From JBAYIE01 sp041665785 (GTDB lineage Bacteria > Bacteroidota > Bacteroidia > UKL13-3): a stretch of DNA of 64,000 nucleotides. The position numbers and the translations under genes are program-made. Shown here in pieces: positions 53,178-63,118 of this stretch (the first letter of the stretch is position 1; every line of letters starts with the position of its first letter). The stretch spans positions 1 through 64,000 of the forward strand of contig JBAYIE010000001.1 of NCBI GenBank assembly GCA_041665785.1, read 5' to 3'. The notes beneath the pieces were generated by a model. That model worked only from the letters and a program-made list of their open reading frames with translations. It had not been told where the DNA came from and made no database searches.

Positions 53178-56100
53178 ATGCAAAAGATAGAAAAAGAATT
53201 TAAGCCGTCCAGCTGGTCCATTGATAATAAAACCAGTATTTATATACTCACCATTATTATCACACTGGCCGGATTGTTTTCCTACATAGGATTGCCGAAA
53301 GAACAATTCCCTGAGGTTAAGTTCCCCAGCATACTTGTTACCACCATTTATCCCGGTACATCTCCGAGCGATATGGAGCAACTGGTAACCAAACAACTGG
53401 AAAAAAATATAAAGACCATCCCGGGTATCAAGAAACTGAAGAGCAATTCGTCTCAGAATTTCTCGGTGATTAATGTGGAATTCAATACCGATCAGAATGT
53501 AGATCTGGCGCTACAACGGGTGAAAGATGCCATTGAAAAATCCAAAAAGGAATTGCCCGAAGGCATGCCGAATGATCCGCAGGTAAACGAGATAGATGTT
53601 TCGCAAATTCCTATCATGAACGTCCATATTTCCGGCGATTATCCACTCGATAAGATGAAGGTTTATGCAGAGCATTTGCAAGATAAAATTGAAGGGCTGA
53701 AAGAAATTACCCGTGCTGATCTCATCGGAGCATTGAGCCGTGAAATCAATGTAGAAGTGGATATGTACAAGGCAGAAGCAGCCAATGTTACTTTTCAGGA
53801 TATTATCGGTGCTATCAATTATGAGAATATTACAGCATCCGGTGGAGATGTAAACATGGATGGCCTGAAGCGTTCCATCACGGTAATTGGTCAATACAAA
53901 GACGTGAACAAGATCGGTGAAGCCATTTTACGCAGCGCGAGCGGAGCAACAATATACCTCAAAGATATCGCCACCATTACTGATGGATTTAAAGAAAAGG
54001 AAAGTTATGCGCGCTTGAATCATGAAAACGTAATTACGCTGAATGTGATCAAACGCAGCGGAGAAAACCTGATAGAGTCGTCGGATAAGATCCGTGAAAT
54101 CTGTGCCCAAATGGAAAACGATGAGTTTCCCAAAGGACTAAAGGTTACCATCACAGGTGATCAATCGGAGAAGACCCGGGTAACCTTGCATGATCTGATC
54201 AATACCATTATCATTGGTTTTGTATTGGTTACCATCATCCTGATGTTCTTCATGGGTACAACCAACGCATTGTTTGTGGCCATGTCGGTTCCGCTATCCT
54301 GTGCAGTGGCATTTTTGGTCTTCCCGGCCATCGGTTTCAAGCTGAATTTTATCGTATTGTTTTCATTTTTGCTGGCACTCGGTATTGTGGTCGACGATGC
54401 CATTGTGGTTATTGAGAATACGCACCGGATTTTTGCCAATGGAAAAATGCCCATCAAGAAAGCGGCAAAACTTGCGGCCGGTGAAGTTTTTTTACCGGTA
54501 CTTTCAGGAACGCTTACTACGCTTGCTCCGTTTATTCCTTTGGCATTCTGGCAGGGAATTATCGGGAAGTTTATGTTTTTTCTTCCTGTAACGCTTATTG
54601 TTACCCTGCTGGCCTCGTTGGTTGTGGCCTATATCATTAATCCGGTTTTTGCCGTCGATTTTATGAAAACCCATGAAGAGGAAGAGAAATCAAGGAGAAA
54701 CATGAAGGGTTTCAAAATCGTATCGATTGTTTTTGGCGTGATTGCTTTGTTATCTTACCTGGCGGGTAATTTCGGGTTCGGGAATTTTGTACTCACTATT
54801 TATGGATTGTACAGTCTCAACCGTTTTGTACTGTATAAATGGATCGCTAAATTTCAGAACAGTTTCTGGCCGGGTGTGCAGGATCGTTATAAGGCCATCA
54901 TGTATTGGGCATTAAATAAAAAACGCGCCATCTGGTTGATGGTGGGTACAGTCGGCTTGTTTATTTTCACCATTATCTTCACTGCCATTCGTGCGCCACA
55001 AGTGGTATTCTTCCCCATGTCGGAGCCAAACTTTATTTATACCTATATACAATTGCCCATTGGTACTGATCAGGCTTATACCGATTCCATTACAGCAATT
55101 GTTGAAGAACGTGTTTATAATGCAGTTGGTGAAAACAATCCGATCGTAGAGTCTATCATAGCCAATGTTGCAGTTGGAGCCAACGATCCTTCACAGTTCG
55201 AATTGAACTTTAGTGCACAACCGCATTTGGGAAAGGTTACTGTTGCTTTTGTGGAATTTGCAAAGCGGAAAGGGGAGTCAACAAAAACCTATCTGGATAA
55301 AATTCGTGAAGCAACAAGGGGAATTGCCGGTGCCGAAATTGTAGTGGATCAGGAAAAGGGCGGTCCGCCAACTGGTAAACCCATTTCCATTGAAATTACC
55401 GGTGAAGATATTCTTGAAATAACCAAAACCGGAGAAGATTTGCAGAAGTATATTGAATCTCTGGGTATTCAGGGCATAGAGCAATTGAAATCAGATGTAC
55501 AGGCGAACAAACCACAGGTAGTGGTAATGGTAGATCGTGAGCGTGCAAACCGGGAGGGTATTTCTACCGGTCAGATTGCACGTGAGCTGAGAAATGCTGT
55601 ATTCGGTCAGGATCAAACCTCAAAATTCCGCGAAGCCAATGAAGAATATCCCATCCAGGTTCGATACAAGAAAGAACAACGCGACAATCTGAATGCCTTG
55701 ATGAACCTGAAAATCACCTACCGCGATATGAACATGGGCGGACAGATCCGTCAAGTTCCTTTATCGTCGGTAGCAAGCCTGGCTTACAACAATACCTACG
55801 GAGGGATCAAGCGTCTGGATGAGAAACCCATCATTACGCTTTCATCCAATGTACTGACCGGATACAATGCCAACGATATTGTTGGAAGAATTTCGGAAGC
55901 GATACCGAATTTCGAATTGCCTTCCGGTGTGAGCATTAAAATGGGAGGTGAGCAGGAAGACCAGAAAGAAACCGGCGGATTTTTAGGGAAAGCCATGTTG
56001 ATCTCATTGGGGTTGATTTTCCTGATCCTGGTCACACAATTCAACTCGATTTCTAAACCCATCATTATTTTGAGTGAGATTATTTTATCCCTGATCGGAG

Positions 56101-56549
56101 TGCTGTTGGGCTTTTCAATTTTCAAAATGGAAATTTCCGTTGTTATGACCGGTGTGGGGATTGTGGCACTGGCCGGTATTGTGGTGAGAAATGGAATTTT
56201 GCTGGTTGAATTTACAGAAACCTTATTGAAAGAGGGTTTGCCTTTGAAGGAGGCAATCGCCGAAGCTGGTCGTACCCGTATGACTCCGGTTTTACTTACG
56301 GCAGCTGCTACTATCACAGGTCTGGTACCGCTCGCCGTTGGTTTGAATATTGATTTCGTAACGCTCTTTACAGAGTTTAATCCGCATATTTTCTTCGGGG
56401 GCGACAGTGTAGCATTCTGGGGTCCGCTATCCTGGACCATGATATTTGGATTGGGATTTGCTACATTTTTAACGTTGATTCTTGTACCGGTTATGATTTA
56501 TATAGTTGAACGATTTAAGGAGAAAATCGGGTACAAAAGCGTCCATTAA
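53178..56549 (+). CDS. RND family multidrug efflux permease (AcrB-like)
   Basis: The protein has 1123 residues, longer than typical AcrB (about 1050). RND features are the first helix, the porter domains, the TM4 proton-relay motif GIVVDDAIVVIENTHRI, and the second-half repeat with VGIVALAGIVVRNGILLVEF. An insertion of about 75 residues with two extra hydrophobic segments follows TM6 (MKTHEEEEKSRRNMKG and onward, to about residue 570). The last helices are followed by a GPLSWTMIFGLGFATFLTLILVP segment. It is the last gene of the operon. Confidence 0.93.
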   Translation: MQKIEKEFKPSSWSIDNKTSIYILTIIITLAGLFSYIGLPKEQFPEVKFPSILVTTIYPGTSPSDMEQLVTKQLEKNIKTIPGIKKLKSNSSQNFSVINVEFNTDQNVDLALQRVKDAIEKSKKELPEGMPNDPQVNEIDVSQIPIMNVHISGDYPLDKMKVYAEHLQDKIEGLKEITRADLIGALSREINVEVDMYKAEAANVTFQDIIGAINYENITASGGDVNMDGLKRSITVIGQYKDVNKIGEAILRSASGATIYLKDIATITDGFKEKESYARLNHENVITLNVIKRSGENLIESSDKIREICAQMENDEFPKGLKVTITGDQSEKTRVTLHDLINTIIIGFVLVTIILMFFMGTTNALFVAMSVPLSCAVAFLVFPAIGFKLNFIVLFSFLLALGIVVDDAIVVIENTHRIFANGKMPIKKAAKLAAGEVFLPVLSGTLTTLAPFIPLAFWQGIIGKFMFFLPVTLIVTLLASLVVAYIINPVFAVDFMKTHEEEEKSRRNMKGFKIVSIVFGVIALLSYLAGNFGFGNFVLTIYGLYSLNRFVLYKWIAKFQNSFWPGVQDRYKAIMYWALNKKRAIWLMVGTVGLFIFTIIFTAIRAPQVVFFPMSEPNFIYTYIQLPIGTDQAYTDSITAIVEERVYNAVGENNPIVESIIANVAVGANDPSQFELNFSAQPHLGKVTVAFVEFAKRKGESTKTYLDKIREATRGIAGAEIVVDQEKGGPPTGKPISIEITGEDILEITKTGEDLQKYIESLGIQGIEQLKSDVQANKPQVVVMVDRERANREGISTGQIARELRNAVFGQDQTSKFREANEEYPIQVRYKKEQRDNLNALMNLKITYRDMNMGGQIRQVPLSSVASLAYNNTYGGIKRLDEKPIITLSSNVLTGYNANDIVGRISEAIPNFELPSGVSIKMGGEQEDQKETGGFLGKAMLISLGLIFLILVTQFNSISKPIIILSEIILSLIGVLLGFSIFKMEISVVMTGVGIVALAGIVVRNGILLVEFTETLLKEGLPLKEAIAEAGRTRMTPVLLTAAATITGLVPLAVGLNIDFVTLFTEFNPHIFFGGDSVAFWGPLSWTMIFGLGFATFLTLILVPVMIYIVERFKEKIGYKSVH

Positions 56550-56703
56550 TTAATGCGGGTTATACTGTAAAATTACCTTTGGTCAAGTTTTACATTCTAA
56601 AACCGTTCTTTTACACAAATTACCTTGACACTTATATTCTAGGTGGTATATTTGTCTTGGTAATTTTGTTACCCTCAGTTGTGCAATCTGTTTGATTTAA
56701 AAT

Positions 56704-56770
56704 ATTGCATCTACGAGTAGAGATGCAATTGTTTCATAGGCTAGGTGGAAACCCCCGAAAGGGGGTTTTC
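56704..56770. terminator. Two hairpins after the efflux operon
   Basis: A perfect 9-bp stem (ATTGCATCT / AGATGCAAT, loop of 8) at 56704-56729 is followed by a GAAACCCCC-GAAA-GGGGGTTTT stem-loop with a GNRA-type tetraloop at 56748-56769 and a T-rich tail. The second is a good terminator for the efflux operon. The rest of the gap 56550-56946 holds the hairpin listed next and no gene. Confidence 0.7.
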
Positions 56771-56882
56771 ATTTTTCAGGCCTTTTCATCCTGCAACAAT
56801 CCCCATTTTCACACAGCTCGTTAACATGTTAACAGCATTTCGGAATTATCCGGATACAGTATTTACAACGTGTTTTAGCTAC

Positions 56883-56919
56883 AAAAAAAAGCCGTTCCGG
56901 AGTGGAACGGCTTTTTTTT
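56883..56919. terminator. Strong terminator of the T9SS exoprotein gene
   Basis: A stem of 16 bases (A8 GCCGTTCC / GGAACGGC T8) around a 5-base loop has A and T tracts on both arms and so can stop transcription from either side. It lies just before the stop codon (minus strand) of the exoprotein. Confidence 0.9.
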
Positions 56920-56946
56920 AAGTAAGCGGTTTTGATAGCAAACGAT

Positions 56947-58845
56947 TTAGTTTACCATCATGCGTTGAGTGGTTTTGAATCCATCAGCTTCAATGCTGTA
57001 GAGATAAACTCCGGCAGGGATTTCGCCTACATGCAGTTCAATATTGCTTTTTCCGGCAGGGATTTGATCGTATGTTTCGCTGGTAATAACTTTACCCATA
57101 ATATCGGTAACAGTAATAGTAGCTGAAGTGCTGCGGTTAAAATGCACATCAATATTAGTTGATCCGTGGAACGGATTCGGATAGTTTTGAGCAATTGTAA
57201 ATGGAGCTTCATTCTCCAACATTCCAACTGTATTTCCTAAAATCTGAGCCACAGGAACAGTCAGGTAGTTGATATCAAATACATCGGTACTGCTGGCAGG
57301 AACGCTGTTACCAGGCAATGCTTTTCCTAAATAGGAAACATGAATGCGATCGTTCACAAATTTTGCAATGGTTGGATAAACCTGTTCGATATTGGTACCC
57401 AAATGCTGTGTGATGTTTTGCGGTGTAGCCCAGTTGGTACCATTGTCGGTAGAATAGGTAACGAGGATATCGCGGTAATTGGCATTGGTACCATCTGCAG
57501 TAACGTCGGTTGGAGTAAGCGCTGAATACGTCAGGAATATTTTTCCTTCAGCATCAATACCGGCACTTGGATAAGTAGAGTTTGAAATGCCATAACGACG
57601 GGTAGCCTCAGTAAATGAACCGGCAGCAACGGATGAGTCGCCTGCGATTGGCATAGCAGATGCAATGATACGCAGGGAACTGTCAGGATTGTATTCGCTC
57701 CAGTAAAGAATAGCGTCGTTTACACCACCAATAATACGTGAATAGGTATACGTAAAGAATCCGTCACCCAGAATAGAATCCTGTATACGGGCCATGCCTG
57801 AGAACACGTGTGCTTTTCCGGCATTATCAACCAAAACATGACAGCTTCCGTTTGAAACTGCAGTTACAGGTAATGAATCTTTGTCGTAACGATAGTGCGG
57901 AACCGGGAAAGAATCCAGAATTTTCATGGTCCAGGTGGCACCGTTATCTGCTGATTTCCACAATACAAGATTGCTGAAATAGTAGCCGGCAACTACAGCT
58001 ACATCATTGCCTTTGGCATCAATGCTGTAAACATCCGGACTTCCTTCTACAAACAGATCGTAATCGTAGTTAGGAAAAGTCATGTCTTCATCAACCCATG
58101 TTCCGGTTGAGAATTTGTAGCGGGAGTATACCAACGGACTTTCAACGCCGTTTTTAACCACCTTGATGGGTTGGTTGGCGGTAGAGTCCTGGTAGTTGGC
58201 AAGTACAATCATATAATCTCCGGAAACGGCAGCTCTTGGCCATAACATGGCTTGAGTTTGAGGAGCCGGTTGAAGAACGGTGGTTGTTGACCATGTACCG
58301 CTACCGATACCGGTATTGGTACTTACGGCCAAACCCTGTGATAATCCATTGGTATCTATACGATGAGCAATTACTATCTCTTTGTTGTCAGGTGTTGCTA
58401 CCATGCAAGGGAATCCGGTACGGAAGGTTTCAATACGCGGACTTGAATTGGGTGAACTGCTCCAGGTAGTTCCATTGTAACTGTTGTACCCTGAACCACG
58501 GGATAAGAAACCATTGGTGCCATTATCATTTGTGGTAGTCCAGGTAACTGATACTTTACCATCTGAATACGCATTGGTGCGGCGATACGTGGCATTACCG
58601 GTTTGATTTACAAACATGGTGGTACCGATTTTCATGTTTACTGTTCCACCGGCGGTTTTACCGAATTTCTGGTTTTTTATTTTCGACTGAGCATACGTTG
58701 ATTCGATAACCGGTGAAGGTATTTCTCTTTCAACAGCACGGGTTGCACGGATGGTGGCTTTCCCTGTAGCGTTGGATTGGCTTGGGGTTTGTGCAAGTGC
58801 CATTGCGCTGAATCCCAAAAGTCCGAGTAAGTAGAACTTTTTCAT
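56947..58845 (-). CDS. T9SS-secreted exoprotein of unknown function (propeller-like)
   Basis: The protein has 632 residues. The signal peptide is MKKFYLLGLLGFSAMALAQ. The body has repeated strand motifs with aromatic and Asp-rich turns such as LWKSADNGATWTMKIL and VTYSTDNGTNWATPQNI, which point to a BNR-type beta-propeller. A T9SS type A sorting domain closes it (YPNPFHGSTNI, MGKVITSETYDQIPAG, PAGVYLYSIEA, QRMMVN). Catalytic sialidase residues are not recognisable. It has a good promoter and terminator of its own. Confidence 0.85.
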   Translation of the reverse strand: MKKFYLLGLLGFSAMALAQTPSQSNATGKATIRATRAVEREIPSPVIESTYAQSKIKNQKFGKTAGGTVNMKIGTTMFVNQTGNATYRRTNAYSDGKVSVTWTTTNDNGTNGFLSRGSGYNSYNGTTWSSSPNSSPRIETFRTGFPCMVATPDNKEIVIAHRIDTNGLSQGLAVSTNTGIGSGTWSTTTVLQPAPQTQAMLWPRAAVSGDYMIVLANYQDSTANQPIKVVKNGVESPLVYSRYKFSTGTWVDEDMTFPNYDYDLFVEGSPDVYSIDAKGNDVAVVAGYYFSNLVLWKSADNGATWTMKILDSFPVPHYRYDKDSLPVTAVSNGSCHVLVDNAGKAHVFSGMARIQDSILGDGFFTYTYSRIIGGVNDAILYWSEYNPDSSLRIIASAMPIAGDSSVAAGSFTEATRRYGISNSTYPSAGIDAEGKIFLTYSALTPTDVTADGTNANYRDILVTYSTDNGTNWATPQNITQHLGTNIEQVYPTIAKFVNDRIHVSYLGKALPGNSVPASSTDVFDINYLTVPVAQILGNTVGMLENEAPFTIAQNYPNPFHGSTNIDVHFNRSTSATITVTDIMGKVITSETYDQIPAGKSNIELHVGEIPAGVYLYSIEADGFKTTQRMMVN

Positions 58846-58903
58846 TGTTTGTTGTTTATTGATTGTTAGTAGTTTAGTGTTAATTTATGGGTTACGTAAA
58901 ATT

Positions 58904-58933
58904 CAAATCTAACCAAGTTTTTTAAAAATTCAA
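58904..58933 (-). promoter_or_regulatory. Promoter of the T9SS exoprotein gene
   Basis: On the minus strand TTG (58931-58933), 19 bases, then TAGATTTG (58904-58911) matches the Bacteroidota -33/-7 pattern. The ATG follows after 58 bases. Confidence 0.6.
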
Positions 58934-59076
58934 CCGGATCAGGGTTGTAGTATTGTCAATTGTTGGTGTTGATTACCTATTTTGACAAAAGGTTGCATAA
59001 CACACAGGGTTTCTTCTGCATCCATGGGCATGCAACTCATTTTTCAACAAGGTCGGATAAATCGGTTAGGGTTTAG

Positions 59077-59084
59077 TAATTTTG
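59077..59084 (+). promoter_or_regulatory. Predicted -7 box TAATTTTG of dnaE
   Basis: It matches TAnnTTTG and lies 20 bases before the dnaE ATG at 59105. It supports that start over the TTG at 58982. No clear -33 element. Confidence 0.4.
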
Positions 59085-59104
59085 GAATCCCAGAAAAAGT
59101 TCAG

Positions 59105-62100
59105 ATGCCATCGTTTTCACACCTCCATGTCCATACCCAATTTTCACTCCTCGATGGTGCTGCAGATATAGGTAAACTTTATAAAAAAGCGATCCACGAT
59201 AAAATGCCTGCTCTGGCCATTACTGATCATGGCAATATGTTCGGCGTATTTAAATTTGTTGCCGAAGCATACAAGCACAAAGGAGAAGATGGCAAGCCAT
59301 TAATTAAACCTATTGTTGGATGTGAGTTTTATGTGGTCGAAGAACATACCAAACGCAGTTTTACCAAAGACGATAAAGATGTGCGTTATCATCAGTTGTT
59401 GCTGGCCAAAAATGAACAGGGTTATCGCAATCTCATTAAATTGAGTTCGTTGGGGTATATGGAAGGGTTATATGGAAAATATCCCCGGATCAGCAAAGCA
59501 CTAATCGAACAATACCACGAAGGTCTGATCGCTACGTCTTGTTGTTTGGGAGCCTTGGTGCCCCGTACCATCCTTAAAAAAGGAGAACAAGCCGGTGAGC
59601 AGGAATTTAAATGGTGGCTCGATCTCTTTGGAGAAGATTATTATATAGAGTTGCAACGGCATGATATCAAAGAGCAGAATCAGGTGAACGAAGTTTTGCT
59701 CCGATTTGCACAAAAATACCGTGTTCCTGTAATTGCATCCAACGATTCGCATTATGTAGATCAGCAAGATGCCAATGCACACGATATTTTATTGTGTATC
59801 AATACCGGTGAAAAACAAAGCACTCCATCCAATAAAGATTTTGGTGACGATGATATGGTGATGAAGGGAAAACGTTTCGCCTTTGCCAACGATCAGTTTT
59901 ATTTCAAGACCACGGAAGAAATGTCGGCCCTTTTTGCGGATGTGCCGGAGGCTATTGATAATACCAATGCCATTGTCGATAAAATAGAATGGCTGGATCT
60001 GAAGCGCGATATATTGTTGCCCAATTTTCCGGTACCACCCGATTTTACCACACAGGATGAGTACCTCGAATTTTTAGCTTATACCGGTGCGAAAGAAAGA
60101 TATAAAGAAATAACCCAGGAGGTTGAAGAACGGCTCCGCTTCGAATTGCATACCATCCGAACCATGGGATTTGCCGGATACTTTTTGATTGTAGCTGATT
60201 TTATAAAGGCGGGCCGCGATATCGGTGTCTTTGTGGGGCCAGGTCGTGGTTCTGCTGCAGGCAGTGCAGTGGCGTATTGCATTGGAATTACCAATATTGA
60301 TCCGATCAAATACAATTTACTGTTCGAACGATTTCTGAATCCGGATCGAAAGTCGATGCCCGATATTGATACCGATTTTGATGATGAAGGCCGTCAGAAG
60401 GTGATCGATTATGTAGTTGAAAAATACGGGAAAAATCAGGTTGCACAAATTGTTACGTATGGCTCAATCGCTGCCAAATCGAGTATCAAGGATGTAGCCC
60501 GGGTAATGGATTTGCCCTTATCTGAGTCGATTGCTTTAACTAAACTGGTTCCCGATAAACCGGGAATCGAATTAAACAGAGTCCTCAATGCACCGATAGA
60601 CGGAGATAAGAGCCTGAAAGAAAAAGAAGGATTGAGTGGTGAGGATCTGGAAAATGTGAAAAAGCTGCGTGAGGTATATGGCGGTGACGATCTCAAGGCG
60701 CGGGTACTAAAAGAGGCGCTGATTCTGGAGGGATCCGTGAGAGGAACAGGCATACATGCTGCAGGGATCATTATTGCTCCCCGCGATTTAACAGAATTGA
60801 TTCCGGTGGCTACCTCCAAAGAAACCAATTTGCTGATTACCCAATACGATGGTAAAGTGATTGAAGATTCGGGTGTAATCAAGATGGACTTTCTGGGTTT
60901 GCGAAATCTTTCTATTATCCGTGATACGTTAAAACTGATAAAACAAAATCATCACCTGGAGCTGGATATTGATACTATTCCGCTGGACGATGAGAAAACC
61001 CTGAATCTGTTTGCAAAAGGGGAAACCAATGGAACATTTCAGTTTGAAAGTGCAGGGATGCAGAAATACCTCAAAGAACTGAAACCCGATCGGTTCGATG
61101 ATCTTATTGCGATGAATGCCCTGTATCGTCCGGGACCATTGGCGTATATACCCAATTACATTGCGCGTAAAAACGGCAAGGAAGAGGTAAGCTATGATCT
61201 GGATGCCATGGAGGAATTTCTGAAAGAGACCTATGGGATCACGGTGTATCAGGAACAGGTGATGTTGCTGTCGCAGAAACTGGCCAATTTCTCCAAAGGC
61301 GATGCGGATATTTTACGCAAGGCCATGGGTAAAAAGGATAAAAAGACCCTGGATAAGCTGAGGCCGCAGTTTTTGGAAAATGCACAGAAGAATGGTCATG
61401 ATCAGAAAATTCTGGAAAAAGTATGGACTGATTGGGAGGCTTTTGCATCCTATGCATTTAATAAATCACATTCTACCTGCTATGCATTTGTAGCCTTTCA
61501 AACCGGATTTTTAAAAGCACATTACCCGGCTGAGTATATGGCCTGTGTGCTCACGCATAACCAGGGAAACATTGAGAAGGTAACCTTCTTTATGGAAGAA
61601 TGTAAGCGTATGGGAATTCCGGTATTGGGTCCTGATGTGAATGAATCGCAAATCAATTTTGGCGTCAATAAAAAGGGAGAGATTCGGTTTGGATTAGGCG
61701 CTATTAAAGGTGTAGGGGAAGGTGCAGTTGAAGGATTGATTGAAGAACGGGAAACCAACGGATCCTTTAAAGGACTGTTTGATCTGACCAAACGCGTTAA
61801 TCTGCGGGCATTGAACAAGAAAACGCTGGAAGGGTTGGTTTATGCCGGTGCACTCGATTGTTTTACAGGGATTCACCGGGCGCAATACTTTTATGCTGTG
61901 AATGGCGATGATATCAATTTGCTGGAACGCGCCATCCGTTATGGAAATACGTACCAGTCGAACGAATCGGCCAACCAGCAATCCTTGTTTGGCGGAGTCT
62001 CTACGGTAACGCTGGCAGAACCTGTAATTCCGGCTTGCGAAAGCTGGAGTCTGATGGAAAAACTGCATAAAGAAAAGGAAGTGATTGGGATGTACCTTTC

Positions 62101-62683
62101 CGGTCATCCACTCGATGATTTCAAACTGGAGTTCAATACGTTTGTTACCGGCCGATTGGATAAAATTGAGGAAGTCAGGCTTAAAGAGGTAAGCATTGCA
62201 GGCGTGGTTACGGATTGTTACGAGAAAATAAGCAAAAACAATAAACCTTATGGTGGATTTACGCTGGAAGACTATTCCGGTAATATCCGGATCACCATGT
62301 GGAGTGAAGATTATCTGAAATTTAAGCATCTGCTCAACGTGGGTCAGATGTTGTATATCAAAGGAGCCAACAAACTCCGTTATGGCTCAACCGATCAATA
62401 TGAATTCAGGGTTAATTCCATTATGCTCCTGGCCGAAGCCCGTGAAAAATTATTGAATCAGGTAACTTTTTTCCTTAAATCAGAACAATTAGCGAATGGA
62501 TTTGTTAATGAGTTTAAACAGATGCTTGAATCGCATAAAGGAAATGCGGTAGTAAAAGTAAATATCCGGGATGCAGAAATGAATGTGAATGTTTCAACTC
62601 TGAGTACCAAGCTGCGGATTTCTATGGAAAACGAATTGATTGAAGCACTGCAAAAGAAGGAAATCGATTTTAAACTGAATTGA
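59105..62683 (+). CDS. dnaE: DNA polymerase III alpha subunit
   Basis: The protein has 1192 residues from the ATG giving MPSFSHLHVHTQFSLLDGA, the conserved PHP-domain start. The longer frame from a TTG at 58982 is not protein-like. The PHP domain covers about residues 1-270. The polymerase core follows, with catalytic acids in PDIDTDFDDEGR and the finger motif AAGIIIAPRDLTELIP. The helix-hairpin-helix and OB fold (SIAGVVTDCYEKISKNNKPYGG, ending IRITMWSEDY) lie near the C-terminus. It is the replicative polymerase. Confidence 0.97.
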   Translation: MPSFSHLHVHTQFSLLDGAADIGKLYKKAIHDKMPALAITDHGNMFGVFKFVAEAYKHKGEDGKPLIKPIVGCEFYVVEEHTKRSFTKDDKDVRYHQLLLAKNEQGYRNLIKLSSLGYMEGLYGKYPRISKALIEQYHEGLIATSCCLGALVPRTILKKGEQAGEQEFKWWLDLFGEDYYIELQRHDIKEQNQVNEVLLRFAQKYRVPVIASNDSHYVDQQDANAHDILLCINTGEKQSTPSNKDFGDDDMVMKGKRFAFANDQFYFKTTEEMSALFADVPEAIDNTNAIVDKIEWLDLKRDILLPNFPVPPDFTTQDEYLEFLAYTGAKERYKEITQEVEERLRFELHTIRTMGFAGYFLIVADFIKAGRDIGVFVGPGRGSAAGSAVAYCIGITNIDPIKYNLLFERFLNPDRKSMPDIDTDFDDEGRQKVIDYVVEKYGKNQVAQIVTYGSIAAKSSIKDVARVMDLPLSESIALTKLVPDKPGIELNRVLNAPIDGDKSLKEKEGLSGEDLENVKKLREVYGGDDLKARVLKEALILEGSVRGTGIHAAGIIIAPRDLTELIPVATSKETNLLITQYDGKVIEDSGVIKMDFLGLRNLSIIRDTLKLIKQNHHLELDIDTIPLDDEKTLNLFAKGETNGTFQFESAGMQKYLKELKPDRFDDLIAMNALYRPGPLAYIPNYIARKNGKEEVSYDLDAMEEFLKETYGITVYQEQVMLLSQKLANFSKGDADILRKAMGKKDKKTLDKLRPQFLENAQKNGHDQKILEKVWTDWEAFASYAFNKSHSTCYAFVAFQTGFLKAHYPAEYMACVLTHNQGNIEKVTFFMEECKRMGIPVLGPDVNESQINFGVNKKGEIRFGLGAIKGVGEGAVEGLIEERETNGSFKGLFDLTKRVNLRALNKKTLEGLVYAGALDCFTGIHRAQYFYAVNGDDINLLERAIRYGNTYQSNESANQQSLFGGVSTVTLAEPVIPACESWSLMEKLHKEKEVIGMYLSGHPLDDFKLEFNTFVTGRLDKIEEVRLKEVSIAGVVTDCYEKISKNNKPYGGFTLEDYSGNIRITMWSEDYLKFKHLLNVGQMLYIKGANKLRYGSTDQYEFRVNSIMLLAEAREKLLNQVTFFLKSEQLANGFVNEFKQMLESHKGNAVVKVNIRDAEMNVNVSTLSTKLRISMENELIEALQKKEIDFKLN

Positions 62684-62702
62684 ACTTGTTAAATTTTACA
62701 AT

Positions 62703-62723
62703 AGAAGTGTACTTTGCACTTCT
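62703..62723 (+). terminator. Inverted repeat between dnaE and trxA
   Basis: A perfect 7-bp stem (AGAAGTG / CACTTCT) encloses TACTTTG, which itself resembles a -7 box. It may act as a weak terminator of dnaE or as an operator at the trxA promoter. There is no long T tract. Confidence 0.35.
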
Positions 62724-62746
62724 TTAAACAGAAACCTTAAACGTAT

Positions 62747-63067
62747 ATGGCAATAGAAATAAATGACACCAACTTCGAAGAAGTGGTATTGAAATCAACA
62801 AAACCGGTATTGGTAGATTTTTGGGCAGAATGGTGCGGTCCGTGCCGCATGGTTGGTCCCGTGGTAGAAGAAATGTCGAAGGAATTCGAAGGAAAAGCAA
62901 TCATTGGAAAACTAAATGTGGATTTCAATCCAAAAGTATCCATGGATTATGGCATCATGAGTATTCCGGCCCTGCTGTTTTTTAAAGATGGTAAAGTGGT
63001 AGACAAACAGGTTGGAGCGGTACCAAAACATGTATTGGTAAACAAACTCGAAGCGCAATTAGCATAA
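62747..63067 (+). CDS. trxA: Thioredoxin
   Basis: The protein has 106 residues. The active site is WAEWCGPCRM (WCGPC) and the cis-proline is in SIPALLFFKDG. Length and motifs are those of cytoplasmic thioredoxin 1, which reduces protein disulphides. No signal peptide. It lies downstream of dnaE with its own possible promoter and before a bidirectional terminator. Confidence 0.97.
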   Translation: MAIEINDTNFEEVVLKSTKPVLVDFWAEWCGPCRMVGPVVEEMSKEFEGKAIIGKLNVDFNPKVSMDYGIMSIPALLFFKDGKVVDKQVGAVPKHVLVNKLEAQLA

Positions 63068-63084
63068 AGGGTTGAAAATAATGG

Positions 63085-63116
63085 AAAAGGAGGTTGAAAT
63101 TCAATCTCCTTTTTTT
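63085..63116. terminator. Terminator between trxA and gldB
   Basis: A 13-bp stem (AAAAGGAGGTTGA / TCAATCTCCTTTT, one G-T wobble) with a 3-base loop continues into a T run. It lies between two convergent genes and can serve both. Confidence 0.8.
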
Positions 63117-63118
63117 GT

